Part shown: positions 46,666 through 58,386 of the stretch, piece after piece
Numbering within the stretch: position 1 is the first letter of the stretch
Layout: the number at the start of each line of letters is the position of its first letter
Assembly: GCA_025738555.1 (NCBI GenBank)
Contig: JAOVFP010000019.1
Span: forward strand, 682,001-746,000
Length of the DNA: 64,000 nucleotides
Direction of reading: 5' to 3'
Source: Cyathus striatus
Lineage: Eukaryota > Basidiomycota > Agaricomycetes > Agaricales > Nidulariaceae
The notes under the pieces: model-generated
Database searches by the model: none
The model's input: only the letters and a program-made list of their open reading frames with translations
What the model was told of the DNA's origin: nothing
Program-made: the position numbers and the translations under genes

Positions 46666-47537
46666 TCTTAGCTTGCTTTTCGCTCATCAAAGATCAAAGC
46701 GATCACCACTTTCAGATTCCGCCTTCCCGCAACATGGCCAGTGTTGATCAAAAGATGCTTTCAGCTGGGGAAATTATCAGCCTTCGTGACTCGTCGGATC
46801 CGAGTTTCGTGTCCGGATTCCCTACTGACTCCCCCCCCTCTTTTTTTAGCAAGTCCAGTTCAACTTCAGAATCATCGTCCCTCTATAGCTATTATATTTC
46901 TCTTCATAAAGCGTAAACGTTTAAACAATAGATATTCCAGGACCAAGTTCAGTGGCTCGTTGGGTTTCCGGCGTCGCTGGTGGTAACTTTTCCATCAGCC
47001 TACCACCATGTCCTGTACCACAGATATCGCATTGAAAACATACTGCAATGGATGTATTTCTCATTCTCTCGCTCACTTCCTCATGCCAAATTTTCTAATC
47101 AAGCAGATTTTAATAGAAACCAATTCCTATAAAATGGGTGAAATAAATTGGCGAGCTTAATTGCCCTATTCTGATTCCTTCGATACGAAAGCAGGGGGTG
47201 TTTTATCTCATTCAAGGTACCAGTCACCCTGGCTTAGGCTATGCCCTGTCTCAACCTCCAAAGGGAAGGTCGACCCACGATACATGCTTCTTCGCCCCTC
47301 CCGCAGTCGGGATTCTTTGCATCTTAGACGCACACAAAGAAAAGCGAGCTTAATAAGTGCCATTATTATGTTTCGTGTATCAATATCCAACACGAGGAGG
47401 AGAAATATGCCTGGTGGTTCTGAGCTTATTGCTACAACTCCGAGGGTTCTTTCTCGAGTCACTTGCCTTGCAGGGACGTGTACCCCATCCTTTTACATTG
47501 TTCTGTCGCAATCCCCATCTACCTACAGGTGAGTGTC
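46666..47537. other. Region with an unrecognised short frame
   Basis: A 60-codon frame at 46734-46916 (+) starts at an ATG in fair context and is serine-rich (MASVDQKMLSAGEIISLRDS). I do not recognise it and would not call it a gene without transcripts. Nothing else is supported. Confidence 0.3.
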
Positions 47538-47784
47538 ATGAAGCGCGGTTTCCTCTTGAAAGATGCGCGGCAGGCCAGAAATATGTCCGATAACCCTGCT
47601 ATTCGTGGTGACACAGGCTGCATAACTGGTATGTATCGTAATTATTGTTTATGAATGCCTTCATTGATTGTTTCTGATTTCCTCGTTTACAGGCCTCCCT
47701 TCACCTGCAGCTACCGCCCGCAGAAAATCCAACAATGCTCCCCTACATGACATCAGTGGGAGTAATCTATTTTTAGCTGTCTAG
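47538..47784 (+). pseudogene. Leftover N-terminal leader of a SET-family gene
   Basis: ATG 47538 reads MKRGFLLKDARQARNMSDN to a GTATGT donor. After an acceptor near 47692 the frame continues GLPSPAATARRKSNNAP and stops at TAG 47782-47784. The start MKRG/A.L.K and the following intron match the first exons of the two SET genes at 56098 and 58387 (MKRAILMKQKRKSG, MKRGFLNLKRKS). No SET domain follows within 1.7 kb. It is either a truncated copy or a very small gene. Confidence 0.5.
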
Positions 47785-49431
47785 ACTCTAAAGTTTCTTC
47801 AACGATTCAAGCAAGATTCAAGTCTTGTAGTGTAAGTTTATCGTGTTTCTTTAAACTCTGTCTTGCTGTACTTACGAACCCAACGCATTAATAATTTATT
47901 CAAAATGTCAATGTTCATGAGATAATTCATTGACCAATAAAACAACTTGGCATGTCTCCGGGCTCCCCTGTTAGGGTGGACTCGGGAACAGATGAAGAGG
48001 TCTGCGGAACATCATGAACATGCGATAAATTGTTGTGGGGAAGTCATAAGACTGAAGACTGCACTGCACATATATGAAATGTTTCAACTTATGTCCATTT
48101 ATGTACTAGTACTTAGGGTTATGGCAGCAGCGGACGTGGAGTGGCCCCGATATTGAAAATGGACTTGGAAATCACACGCGGTGATCGCATAGAGAAGTAT
48201 ATCACGGGCATTCCGTCGAACTTCACTTCCGTCCTGCACTTGTAAATAGTGAAAAGAGATGGTGGGTAGTTACATTTTCTAAATCATATCGTGTTCTTTG
48301 GGACTTTGGTGGTGGACCGTGGCGACGACGTTAAAGGATGCTCAAGAAGTTTAGAAGTACATATGTTATTCGGTTCCACGTTCATCGCCTCGTTTAATAT
48401 TACGCGGTGGTGAATGAAAGCCCTGCGAACAACCTGCGAAAGCCTTGGGAATAGACAGGTGTTTCTTCAGTTCCGAGAGGGATTAGCTCCAGGAACATAG
48501 TCTATGCAGTGGGTAAGTTCTTGGTTAATCCTTGGTATGTCCAGCGTGCTGCAAGTGGCTTCGTTGATTGATTTCGCCACTTTCCGCTGTGTGTGCTTGC
48601 CACCGTCCCAGCCACGTCAGAACTGAATGATGAACGTTTGGACGGTAACTACAACACGCCTGATATATCGTTGAAGTCTGATGGTCAGCGAGTTATCAAT
48701 CTAGTAAAGTCTATTGGAAAGGTAATCAGATTCCAATTAGATATACAGCCGTTTAAGTATAATTGTCGTTTTGGGGAGTCGTCGCAATGATCAATCCCAT
48801 CCTAAACCCATAACACGAGAAATCGTAGCATTGAATGGTAGTAAACCAGCATCTAGCAAGCCAAGACCTAAGAACTAAGACCACCGTAAGCGACACATCT
48901 TTTCTAGGGATGTTTGTTAAACAGATTGTATGGGATTTTTCGGTGTTTACTTAAGTTCATGCAACAATAAGTCATGAAGGTACGCGGGGCTTCATTTGAC
49001 AGAAGTTTGACAGGTTTAATGAGAGTTTTCCGGAACATCCGCTTTATCCCTGTATAAGCATGATTGTTCAACTTATCCCAGGACTCCCGAAGAGATTCTT
49101 TTGAATGGCCCGCGAACTTTAAGAATCTTGAGTAACGCAGTACATTGCCATAGGATAGCGTTCGGAAGAAGTAATATTTGAAAAATATTGGCTTTACCGT
49201 ACATATCAAGCTTTCAAATGATTTGCACGTGAACCAGGTAAGGTAAGTATACACTCTTGAGTCTTATGCACTTCGGCCTCCGGTTAGAATTCAATAATTA
49301 CATACTGCATGACATCCGCTGCACAGGCACAAACCTGTCAGATTCAAGCGCGCGATGGAATGACGAGAACAGAAACAAATCACAACATACGACGAAGAAC
49401 TTCACTAGCCAAAAAAGTACAGCTAAAAATA
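47785..49431. other. Intergenic region upstream of the hydrophobin
   Basis: I see no gene. The region carries the long upstream sequence of the hydrophobin gene. Confidence 0.4.
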
Positions 49432-49438
49432 TATAAAA
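49432..49438 (+). promoter_or_regulatory. TATA box of the hydrophobin gene
   Basis: TATAAAA lies 98 bases before ATG 49530, a usual spacing for a strongly expressed fungal gene with a short 5' leader. Confidence 0.65.
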
Positions 49439-49529
49439 GAGGATGCATTTCACTCTGATTCTTCAGTTCGAACAGCATCTAGTTCAGACTACCACTCAAA
49501 GTTACCGTCTAGTACTCATCACAATCACA

Positions 49530-50093
49530 ATGCTTGCTCGTGCTACTTCCCTCTTCATGTTCATGCTCTTTGCTCTCCCGCTCCTTGCAGCCGCCAGTGC
49601 CATCCCTCGCGATGGTACATCTCAGTGCAACACTGGAAGTATTCAGTGCTGTTAGTGTTTGTTCTTTTGATTATCGCCTTCTCGTACTGACCGAGAAATA
49701 CACTTTAGGCAACAGCGTCCAATCAGCTAGCAACCCCGTTGTTGGTCTCCTTGCAGGCCTCCTCGGCGCTGTTCTGGGTGACCTCACTGCCCAGGTTGGA
49801 TGTAAGTTGATACCCAAGTTTCTGGAGGAAGTATGTTGACGAAATATTTGATAGTGACCTGCAGCCCCCTCAGTATCATCGGTGTTGGAGGAAACAGCTG
49901 GTAAGGATTAAAAATTCTGCTGAAATTAGTGATGCCTAATAAATAACTTAAATAGCACTGCCCAACCAGTCTGCTGCACTGGCAACTCTTTCGTGAGTAC
50001 ATTTGATTGGAGCAATAATAATTCTTGCTTACATACTTATTTCAGAACGGTCTCCTTGTTCTTGGTTGCACTCCTATCAACATCAACCTCTAA
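49530..50093 (+). CDS. Class I hydrophobin
   Basis: The gene encodes a secreted, surface-active protein that assembles at air-water interfaces and coats aerial hyphae and spores. ATG 49530 starts a signal peptide (FMFMLFALPLLAAASA). Spliced across four introns the mature chain has eight cysteines at about 32, 39, 40, 73, 86, 92, 93 and 106, in the order C-CC-C-C-CC-C; the C3-C4 gap of 32 fits class I. The motif SIIGVGGNSC followed by TAQPVCCTGNSF and GCTPIN is the basidiomycete class I core. Introns: GTTAGT...CTTTAG after CC; GTAAGT...TGATAG, where using the TGATAG acceptor rather than CTGCAG restores LTCSPLS; GTAAGG...AAATAG; GTGAGT...TTTCAG. The 113-residue length is normal and the gene looks functional. 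Confidence 0.95.
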
Positions 50094-51717
50094 ATGCTAC
50101 ACTGAATTCTCAGCCTCTCGAGGGTCGGTGTTTGCAGCATACCTCTTCGGAATGGCCATTTAATTAGCACGGGTTGTTCTTTTGATACTGCAACAATGTA
50201 GTGACGTTGAATCATAATATTGGAATATTTGATCATTAAACCCTTCACATTCAAATAAGTGAACTGCGTAAGCTTCAAACAAGAAATATGAGCGACAGCT
50301 GAAGTAACAGCTCCCACAACGCTTCTACATGATTCCGAGTCCTATCATTGATTGTATCTGAGAACCAAGATTTGTATCATGATTATATTGCCACTGGTGC
50401 GACTGAAAACTGCATCCAAATTAGACTGAAACATGCCCAATGAGCAGGCGAACTACCGAACTCAAGATTTACTAATTTCATCATCATAAGCACGCATGCG
50501 TTATCCCCATTATGTAATCAACCGATGCGTGTGTCCCACTAATTCCCTCCAACGTCAACGCTCGTACACCGTTCGGAACGTCGCTATTACTCAAAAATAC
50601 TCAAGATCGTTGGTATCGAGGATTACCAAGTCCCGCTGAATATCGCAAAACGACGTTACCGAAGCCCGTATCACCTTATGTCCCCCTTCCCTAAGTTTTT
50701 ATTCTTCAAATTTTTCTCTCCACTCATATGTATGCTCTATGTTTCACTCTTTCTCTTTTTCTTCCAATAATTTACGATCTTAAACACTATTAATTTCTGC
50801 TCTATTCACCATTCCTCTTTAAGTACTTTCTTTATTCTAATTTTCCATAAAAATCATGTATCTACTCTAACTCAGTAAATACGTTGATCCCACTCATAGT
50901 TGCTCTCGAAGGTTTTATTTGTTGTTGCTGTCGTTGTTGTTCTCAATCCCAGTTCCAACTCACCCTCTTTCGACACCTTAGAACACCCAAGGTCGAACGG
51001 ATGTTCACCGACTCGCATTAATTTTATTTCTTTGTTTAGGCCTCAACCCACCCTTAATCTTTCCACCCTTTATCAGAAAAAGAAGTCTCGCAATTACAGT
51101 TGATACCGATAATTGAACTGTCAGGTGTCACTGGGGCTCGGGGTTGGCGTGGCCCACGTATTCCGGAGTTTCAAGAACGCACTGTTTTGTTTGCGCACGA
51201 GCAAGCAACGAGTAGATACGGTTCAACTCAGTGATTCGTAATCAGCATAACTGAAACATCACGCGTACGGGCCCTGGGCGCCTATTTCCAATAAATGGTT
51301 GGCATTTGCTTCAAGAGAGCCATGTACTTGAGAATCCGAGCGTTCGCAAGTTTTTATCTCTCGACTTACTTCAATTAATTGAAACATTCAGGATACTTCG
51401 AAGTCGATGTTTGAGAGATATCGAATTGACGTTTCATGGTCGTTTGTTTGCCCCATAACATTCCTTCCAATGAATTGACCTGTCATGCCGACCGGCGGTA
51501 ACCCCAAGGAAACCGATGTAAATAGGTGCATTGTCTCCAGGGACATGAATAGAATCGTTCATTTTTCCACACTAGTAGGTCGTCAAAGCCTCCTTATAAG
51601 TGCCCTAGATAAGACCAGGATGCTTCTGAGTAACCTTCTTCACGGATTATACTTACCTCTGAACTTCTGTGGTTTATCTGCTCACTTTCGACTAGTTGAG
51701 AATTGAAATTCACTACA
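50094..51717. other. Intergenic region with a dispersed repeat
   Basis: There is no supported gene. The dispersed repeat at 50490-51060 fills part of it. From about 51480 the sequence resembles 590-911, the upstream region of DUF6533 copy A. Confidence 0.5.
50490..51060 (+). repeat. Dispersed non-coding repeat, copy 2
   Basis: The first part (CTCAAGATCGTTGGTATC and flanks) matches 63110-63340. The part near 50985-51045 (AGAACACCCAAGGTCGAACG, then TTTGTTTAGGCCTCAACCC) matches the reverse complement of 32025-32105. No open frame of note is present. Confidence 0.65.
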
Positions 51718-53158
51718 ATGCACTCACTTAATGAGGCAAGGAGCTTACATGGTGATCGCGTAACTCCTGAGCAGCTATTGGTAATGGTCCAGTATATGAA
51801 ATACCTGCTCAGTACGTGTTATTTAGATAACTTTAATTATTGTAATTATCCTGTCACCAGCTGCTATTCTGGCCTTTCTCTTATGGGACATCGCTATAAC
51901 ATTCGACGATGAAGTTCGTTACATTTGGCAGTTCGTTGTCCAGAATCCCCTTCCAATATCGTGCTGATAGTAATCTAGTCCTTACATTTAATAGTTTGCC
52001 TCGAGGCTCGCCAACGAGATGGGTATTCTTAATCACGAGATATATAGTGGTATTCATTCTAAGGTGGTTTTTAGTGAATGAACCAAAATGTAAGGTACTT
52101 GACTGATGAGATTCCATATTTCTCACCTCAGTCTGGTCGTCTCCTTGAATATTCCTCTTGCTTTGACGCTGGAGCAAATGAGCCCATCAATTTGCCATAG
52201 GATTTTCATAGTGGTAAGGATTGGCATTGGCGTGTTGCTAACCTTTGTTCAGGCTTTACTCATGGCTCGTGGTTTGTCGGCGTTTTGTCATTAACTTTAT
52301 TGCTCCGAAACTCAACTCTCTATAGCCTATGCGCTATGCTTCCGCAACAGAAGAGTTGCGGTGGGAATGGGAGCACTCCTTATCGTGCAAATTCCAATGA
52401 TACCGATCGCCGTGTACCTTTCATTGCCATCGGAGTATGCAGTGACGTGCGTTCAGGTGGCCCGACCAAGGACAGCTGTCATTTTTGTGTGCGTGCTCTA
52501 CTGAATTGAATAACGTACGACTAAAATATAACGCAGAGTATTTGCTCTTCTACCCTTTTTGATAATTCTCGGATTTACAATAACCAAATACTACACGGGG
52601 CTGAAAGCTGGATGGGGGAATATTCCCATTGTCTCTAGACTTGTGAAGGATGATATTATGCTAGTGGCCGGTCTAGGTAAGGACACACCATAAATGAATT
52701 TGTGGATTATAACGTTCTTTATAAATTTCAGTATCCTGGGGTTTAATGACAATACTTCTCTCTAACTTCAGTAGTTCGGTATACGGACATATTGCGCTTT
52801 AGTAAGCGGTTTCTGGCTCATTCTGTCTTCTGTACTCGCGGCCTAACGACGCATGCTTACGGATCTAGCTAGATACTGGCACTTGCTCCCTCCTCAGTAC
52901 GTGTATAACACATCTGCAACATTTGGTTCATACTTCTTTTCTTTACCCAATACTCTAGGTCTGCAGAGTTGTTATCAACATGCAACGTTTTGGATGCATC
53001 GGCGCAGGCATGCCTCCTTATTCTCAGCAATATCCTCAGTTTACAACATACCTAACGGACGACTTGTCTAGAATGAATTATAGGTTCCGTTCAGAATGCT
53101 CAACCACGACTGCTGAGAGGCATGCTCAATCACATTTACCTGAGGATGCCGCAGGGTA
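51718..53158 (+). CDS. DUF6533-family multi-pass membrane protein (copy B)
   Basis: This is a duplicate of copy A at 912-2316, same orientation, about 50.8 kb away. ATG 51718 starts MHSLNEARSLHGD and exon 1 ends MVQYMKYLLS. Later exons give LLWDIAITFDDEVRYIW, TRWVFLITRYIVVF, a hydrophobic exon ending VQALLMAR, then YALCFRNRRVAVGMGALL (family RAYAL..RNR), ILGFTITKYYTGLKAGWG and FWLILSSVLAA. The C-terminal exon encodes VVINMQRFGCIGAG and ends in HLPEDAAG at TAA 53156-53158, beyond the point where copy A stops. One predicted intron near 52771-52802 would be only about 32 nt. It could be functional; its role is not known. Confidence 0.7.
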
Positions 53159-53620
53159 AATCATTTTCTGTATTTAAATCCGGTAAATTGTCTGGAATGA
53201 TGGATGCAGAATAAAGGGATTAATGGAAATCTAAGAAGATTTATAAGTAATGACCAAAATCAAACCCCATTCCAATCGTGAAGAAAGATATAACTGTTTC
53301 GACACTCTTCCCAAGAATGTTATACACGAGCCCCAATGACGATTCGGTGTAAAATAATATAGGAAGTATCTTTTTCATCTTCGGTAAGCACTTTTTCAAC
53401 GGCCGGAGATCAAAAAGCAAGAAAGGTATGAATTTTTAAAAGCCTACACTTATGCTAGGTCGAGAGTCGAGACAAGTCCAACGGGCACGTTGTCGATTAG
53501 TACTTGTGCTGCCAATCCCAATGGCGGTAAAGAAAGACGGATCGAACTCAAAGCTAAATATGTACAAAAATGAAAAACTCAACGCTAACAAGAAAGTAAA
53601 AGGAATAAGTTATAAAATGA
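53159..53620. other. Intergenic region
   Basis: I see no gene; this is the downstream side of both neighbours, whose 3' ends converge here. Confidence 0.4.
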
Positions 53621-54952
53621 CTATCGACTGAAAATTCCCATTTTCTGCATGCCATCGTAAAGGGGAGAGTTAAAAGAACAATTGTACGCCAGCATATACT
53701 TTGCCATGCTTTTACGCACCTCCATCATCTTGGTGCTCTGCGCTATGATACTTGTTCGACCTCCTGTGACGATTGAAGTAGATATTGTTAGGCTTACACA
53801 AGCAAATCCATGCATCTCCGTCGCATGGAGATAGTGTCTACACCCGTCCAAGCCTTCCTGCTCCATATCATGCAGCAGAGCGCCTACATCATCGTGGAAC
53901 TTCTTCACTGCCGCATGACTTATAGCTGACACGTCAGACATCACCATTATCATATCGAACGGGTTGTCAAGATCTAACGACGCAGGCATACTTTTGCGGA
54001 TATTCTCGATGCAATCCAGAATAGAGGTGCGGATTTCGTCGTGGCTAAAATACGATTGGGTAGGTTCACAGGATAAGCACGAGCAAACTATTCTGTAGAT
54101 TGACAGTTTGTCTTGTCGAGTGTGGTTAGGCATAGTCACTTGACAGTACGATATAAGTACCTCCTCATTACATGCAATGGCTTTTGTTGCAAGCAGTTCT
54201 ATCGAGAACGAGGCAGGGTCGAAACTAATCATGCAGTTTGGGCGGTAGCTAGCAGAAGGTGTAAGAAGAAAAGACGTAGTGTAAAGGCCACGAATTGAAT
54301 GCACACCTATGATTAATCCGTGAAGATTCACGACAGATCGCACTATGGAAATGTTCATCGCTATCCAATCCCAAGTCGCCAAATTCAAAAGAATTTGTCC
54401 ACCAGAACCCAAAAAGATAGAGTCCCATCATACAAATGCACATTTGCAAGGCTCAAATACGCCTCTTGATTTTCCTTGCTCAAACGCTCAAACGCTCAAA
54501 CGCAACCTCAAGCATGGCCTGAAGCTTGTACATCGTCTTCATATGCATCTTTATTTCTCCTGGTCCCAATTCCGCCCAAAGAGACTTAATATCCGACATC
54601 GAGGAGACATTGTAGGCGAGTTTAAGGTTGGGGAAAACGACCAGTGGTCTCTCCACGAGGATCAGGTCACCCACATCGAGCGGGCGCCTAGCGAACATTC
54701 CCAACCCCATCGATAATCTCTGACGAATCTCATATGCCTTCGAGGGAGAGTCGAGAGGAGAAGAACGTGGGTAGTTGGGCATGTTGAGGAGGCGCTGTCT
54801 CGTCTTCTCGTGGATCACGCATTCGGTTGTTCCTTTTGAATCGATAGGTGATCCAGGGACGCGAGTGCAGATGAGTATGTCAGAAGGAATGGGGTTGAAG
54901 CCTAGCTGAGAGACGGGAGCATTTCATAGCAATTTGCTGCCGGGAACAGAGT
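53621..54952 (-). pseudogene. SET-domain (SMYD-like) protein, decayed copy
   Basis: Minus-strand exons read GSPIDSKGTTEC, SKAYEIRQ, GLGMFARRPLDVGDLILVERP (SET start GxGxF), FEFGDLGLDSDEHFHSAIC, SRINHS|YRPNCMISFD, EEVLISYC and a post-SET-like CSCLSC, ending at TAG 53621-53623. They align throughout with the two plus-strand SET genes at 56098 and 58387. Three lesions are visible. An extra 8-bp unit in a GCGTTTGA repeat (54475-54500) shifts the frame before KENQEAY. An in-frame TGA occurs near 54920 before the APVSQLGFNP segment. The SET motif NHSCxPNC has become NHSYRPNC. The MKRG leader exon is not found. The family methylates lysines in histones or other proteins; this copy is probably dead. 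Confidence 0.8.
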
Positions 54953-55123
54953 CTATAGAATACGAGGTAGGTGCAATAGATTATCATAAAGCAGGATACA
55001 TACCGAATTCTACGACCTTTGCTCAAATCAAATGGCAATTTGATTAGATTAGTCACGCCGTGGCACTGCCACTAACTAAGTTCGTGGCTGTAGCCAAACA
55101 ATCGTAATTATGTAAGCACGGCG

Positions 55124-55412
55124 TGTCCGACAACTGTCAGACACGTCAACTCCGATCCAGAGTTCGGCTGAGCCTGTCCAAAGCCCAACCAAAGCCTGTC
55201 CGTTGAAGTCACCTCAACTTGAACTTTTCGAGAAGTAAACGTTTACCTCTTCTCATTTGACTCGCATAAAAGGCTACTTGTTAGTGTCGTTCCATTCTTT
55301 CTTCCATTTTTTTTTTGAATATTGCACAATAAACACAATTTGAATCTTAGTCTGCCATTCAGTGCTCTGGTATTTTGAAGTTTTAAATAAACTGGCTGGT
55401 CTATGTCGAACA
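55124..55412. repeat. Candidate solo LTR
   Basis: A 289-bp stretch starts TGTCCGAC and ends GTCGAACA, a short terminal inverted repeat of the LTR kind. It contains a TATA-like CATAAAAGG near 55265 and AATAAA near 55328, which would suit an LTR promoter and polyadenylation signal. The flanking bases show no clear target duplication, so this is tentative. Confidence 0.35.
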
Positions 55413-56097
55413 TGTCTAGTGCGTGAAATGGTAAGTACTACTCGGAACCGCGGAACCAGTGGCGATAAATCATTATGCTGCCTCTATTTCCACTCGAGGC
55501 TCGAAGCTGTGCCCTCAGCATACGCGTACTGTATTTGATGTGGGTGCAACTTCTGACCATTGTTAACTTTCAGGACAACTATTAAAGTACTAATCCTCGA
55601 CGTTGCTTCGATTAAAATTGCGCAGGGGTACCTTCTGACGTTTCAAATTTTCGCAGACTGTCTTCGGTAATATGCTGTTTCCAGTTGAATCGTACATTAT
55701 CCAGCTATTTTGTACAGTGAACGTTTGAACTTTGACTAGAATCTTGCAGTGTGCCCATATATTCTCTAGAAGTTCTTGTGACAATAGGTAATGTGCTGAT
55801 AATATTCACGATGAATAAATGAGGTTTATTCGTCACGTACTGAACTGCTGTTGTCATAGCTACCCTAATACTCTGGAAGTGCTGACGACTCCGGATTCGC
55901 TGACTCGTGTACTAACACGAGGAAGGGAAAAGAAGCTTCGAAGACGGATACAATCGAGGGTGCATTCTTGACTTGAGGTATTTCTTGCTTAACTTTAATT
56001 TCTCCCCTCGGATGTCTCAAGTACTCGCTGCTCGTCATTATTATCCTTCGGTCTCACTTCCCCATCCACTACTGTCTTTCACGACCCCCTAACTCCA
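55413..56097. other. Intergenic region upstream of a SET gene
   Basis: No gene is seen. It probably carries the promoter of the gene at 56098. Confidence 0.4.
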
Positions 56098-57692
56098 ATG
56101 AAGCGCGCTATTCTCATGAAACAGAAACGAAAGAGCGGAAACACGTCTGGCGCGACTTGTGGGTCCAGCGCAAAAACTGATAACGTTTTTACATTCTGAT
56201 CTGGGTTCAATACAGCTAGCGAAACGAAAACCGACGTCTTACAGGACGTCAAGTTCCTTGCGTTCGGTATGTCTTTTATTCTGTGCTTTATCAGTATTCT
56301 GACCAGCCCTTTCACCTCTCGCAGATTCTTTTACAGACGACCCTTCTACTTACACAGTTCGCCTTGAGACTGTCATATCCCAATCCTCCCTTGCCTTCAC
56401 ACCCTACGCGACAATATGTACTCGCATGCCGCCTTCTCCAATAGATTCGCGTGGAACAACCGAGTGCATTATCTCCGCACAAACGAAATTCGATCTCGTT
56501 GATTTCTCTGACTACCCTCTTTCTTCACCTCAAGATCTTCCCTCGAAGGTCTATGAAATTCGACAGGTGGACTCGAAGGGATTGGGCATGTTCGCTACTC
56601 GCGCTCTCAGCGTTGGTGAACTCATTCTCGTCGAGAGGCCGATGATGATCATGTCCTCCAATCGTATCAGCTGCAACTACGAGAAATGTTTCTTCCCCAT
56701 TCCTGATATGATTAGCGCTGCAGAACGCGTGAACAGGGAAGGAACGTCAGTATACTCCATGTCGTTAGAGTTATTTCAAGCTTCGCTCCAGGTTGGGTTT
56801 GATCGCATGAGCAAAGAGAACCAAGATGCGTATTTAGGCCTTTCGAATGAGCACAAGGACAATCCGCGCCTTGTTGGGTTTTGGAGGACCAATGCTTTTG
56901 ATATTGGCGATTTGGGCTTGGGATATGGAATGTTTTTCCATAGTGCAGTTTTTCGTGAGATGTCGAGGGTTAACCATAGGTCCGTTTTAAAGTTGTTTAC
57001 TATTCTATCTCTTTCTTACAACCAACTCTAGCTGCCAACCTAATTGCGCGTTGAGCTTCGATCCTGTTTCATTCACGATGCAGCTTTGCGCAACCAGACC
57101 CATTTCGAGCGGTGAAGAGATCGTGATTTGCTACTGTGACCCTACAGCGCCAATAACCGATCGAAAAGCTCAGCTTGCATCTTTCGGAGTTACCTGCTTG
57201 TGCCCCTCCTGCGTCTCCACTCCATCCAATCCAAGCAACGATACTACACGTTCGTCCATACCAACTCGCCTCAAAGCTCTTGCAGAAATCGACGCAAGGT
57301 CAGAAATGTCAGGCGACAAGTACTTAGCATTGCTCTTGTCCGGGTTAACGTTGAGAACCGAATTGACTGGGACGCTCAATACAGACCATGCTGTCGGGCA
57401 GGAGGTATACGATGGTTCTTGTGTGCTTCTGAAAGATATGGAGCGTGAGGGGTTGGATGGGTGTAAGTGTTATCTTGAGGTGCTGGAGAAGCGGACGATT
57501 GCGTGCATGGAGCTTTGGAATACTAGCTGCTTTTTTGGATCTGAGATGCAATCTACGCGGGCGACGTGGAATGCAGAGGCGAAGAGGTTGGCTGTGGATC
57601 TTGTTCAACTTGCGAAGGCTCATGATGGGCCTTTTAGGAAGCATTATTTGGAAGAGGTGTTCGGTGGGCTCTTTGATGAAGGTCGAGCGTGA
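56098..57692 (+). CDS. SET-domain (SMYD-like) lysine methyltransferase candidate 2
   Basis: ATG 56098 starts the short leader MKRAILMKQKRKSGNTSG. After one or two small introns the main exon from about 56325 reads TICTRMPPSPIDSRGTTEC, SKVYEIRQ, GLGMFATRALSVGELILVERP (SET I with GxGxF), a long helical insertion (NRISCNYEKCFFPIPD...), FDIGDLGLGYGMFFHSAVF and SRVNH. A 54-nt intron (56982-57035, GTCCGT...CTCTAG) completes NHSCQPNCALSFDP, the canonical cofactor/active-site motif. EEIVICYC and a post-SET CLCPSC zinc motif follow. Helical C-terminal repeats end at TGA 57690-57692. All SET landmarks are intact, so this is the best candidate for an active enzyme among the three copies. The substrate is unknown. 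Confidence 0.85.
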
Positions 57693-58386
57693 TCCTGCAG
57701 TATTACTTGGTACTAGTTAATGCCAATTGTAACCTGTCTTGTCGTTTTTTCTTTTTTGATGACAAATAATATTTTGTACAGTATTTTAATCCTTAGTGCG
57801 TCTGAAATTACAGTGACTCAGGGCATAATGCATAATAATTTACTGTTTTGGTACCTATTTAACGTGCCATCCTTCTGGCACAAAAGTGTAGTAAGTACAT
57901 TTATTTTGATAAGCATTTACTTCTAAGAAACATTTAGTCTCAAATGGTATTACGATATGAATGCATCTGCATGAGTGCTTGAGTCGTCGTACTTACCTAC
58001 TCAGGATCAAGTGCTTAATTGTATTTGTCGATGCAAAGTCTGTGTGTTAGACAGATGCGATAACCAACTACGCGACATTGGGACCGTCGCTCACATAACT
58101 AAATTTCTCTCTACTTACTTCTAAGCTGCAGGCTCGAAGTGAAGTGTTTTAAGTTATTACACGCCTAAATACGCAGAAGAATGCTAGTAAGGTAATAACT
58201 CCGCTGACTCGTGTCCAACTATAGTACTCACTTACAGTACACGTGAAGAGAAGAGAAGCTTCAGCGGAATCTTGAGTCACTGGCTAGCTGCTTCAAGGTT
58301 CGATGCCCTCATTCCATTCTTTGCCCCGTCTTTCATTCCTGCACTACTGAATATCTCTGTCCTTCATCTTCAACCGTCAAACTACC
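57693..58386. other. Spacer between SET genes
   Basis: No gene is seen. The part before 58387 resembles the upstream region of the gene at 56098 (a CCATGAAGCGC start context and a pyrimidine-rich leader). Confidence 0.45.

Noticed and set aside
49800..49866. Use of the CTGCAG acceptor in hydrophobin intron 2
   Set aside because: It breaks the frame; the upstream TGATAG acceptor restores the fourth cysteine and the LSIIG core.
58290..58320. tRNA B-box-like GGTTCGATGCC
   Set aside because: No matching A box or cloverleaf could be formed around it.
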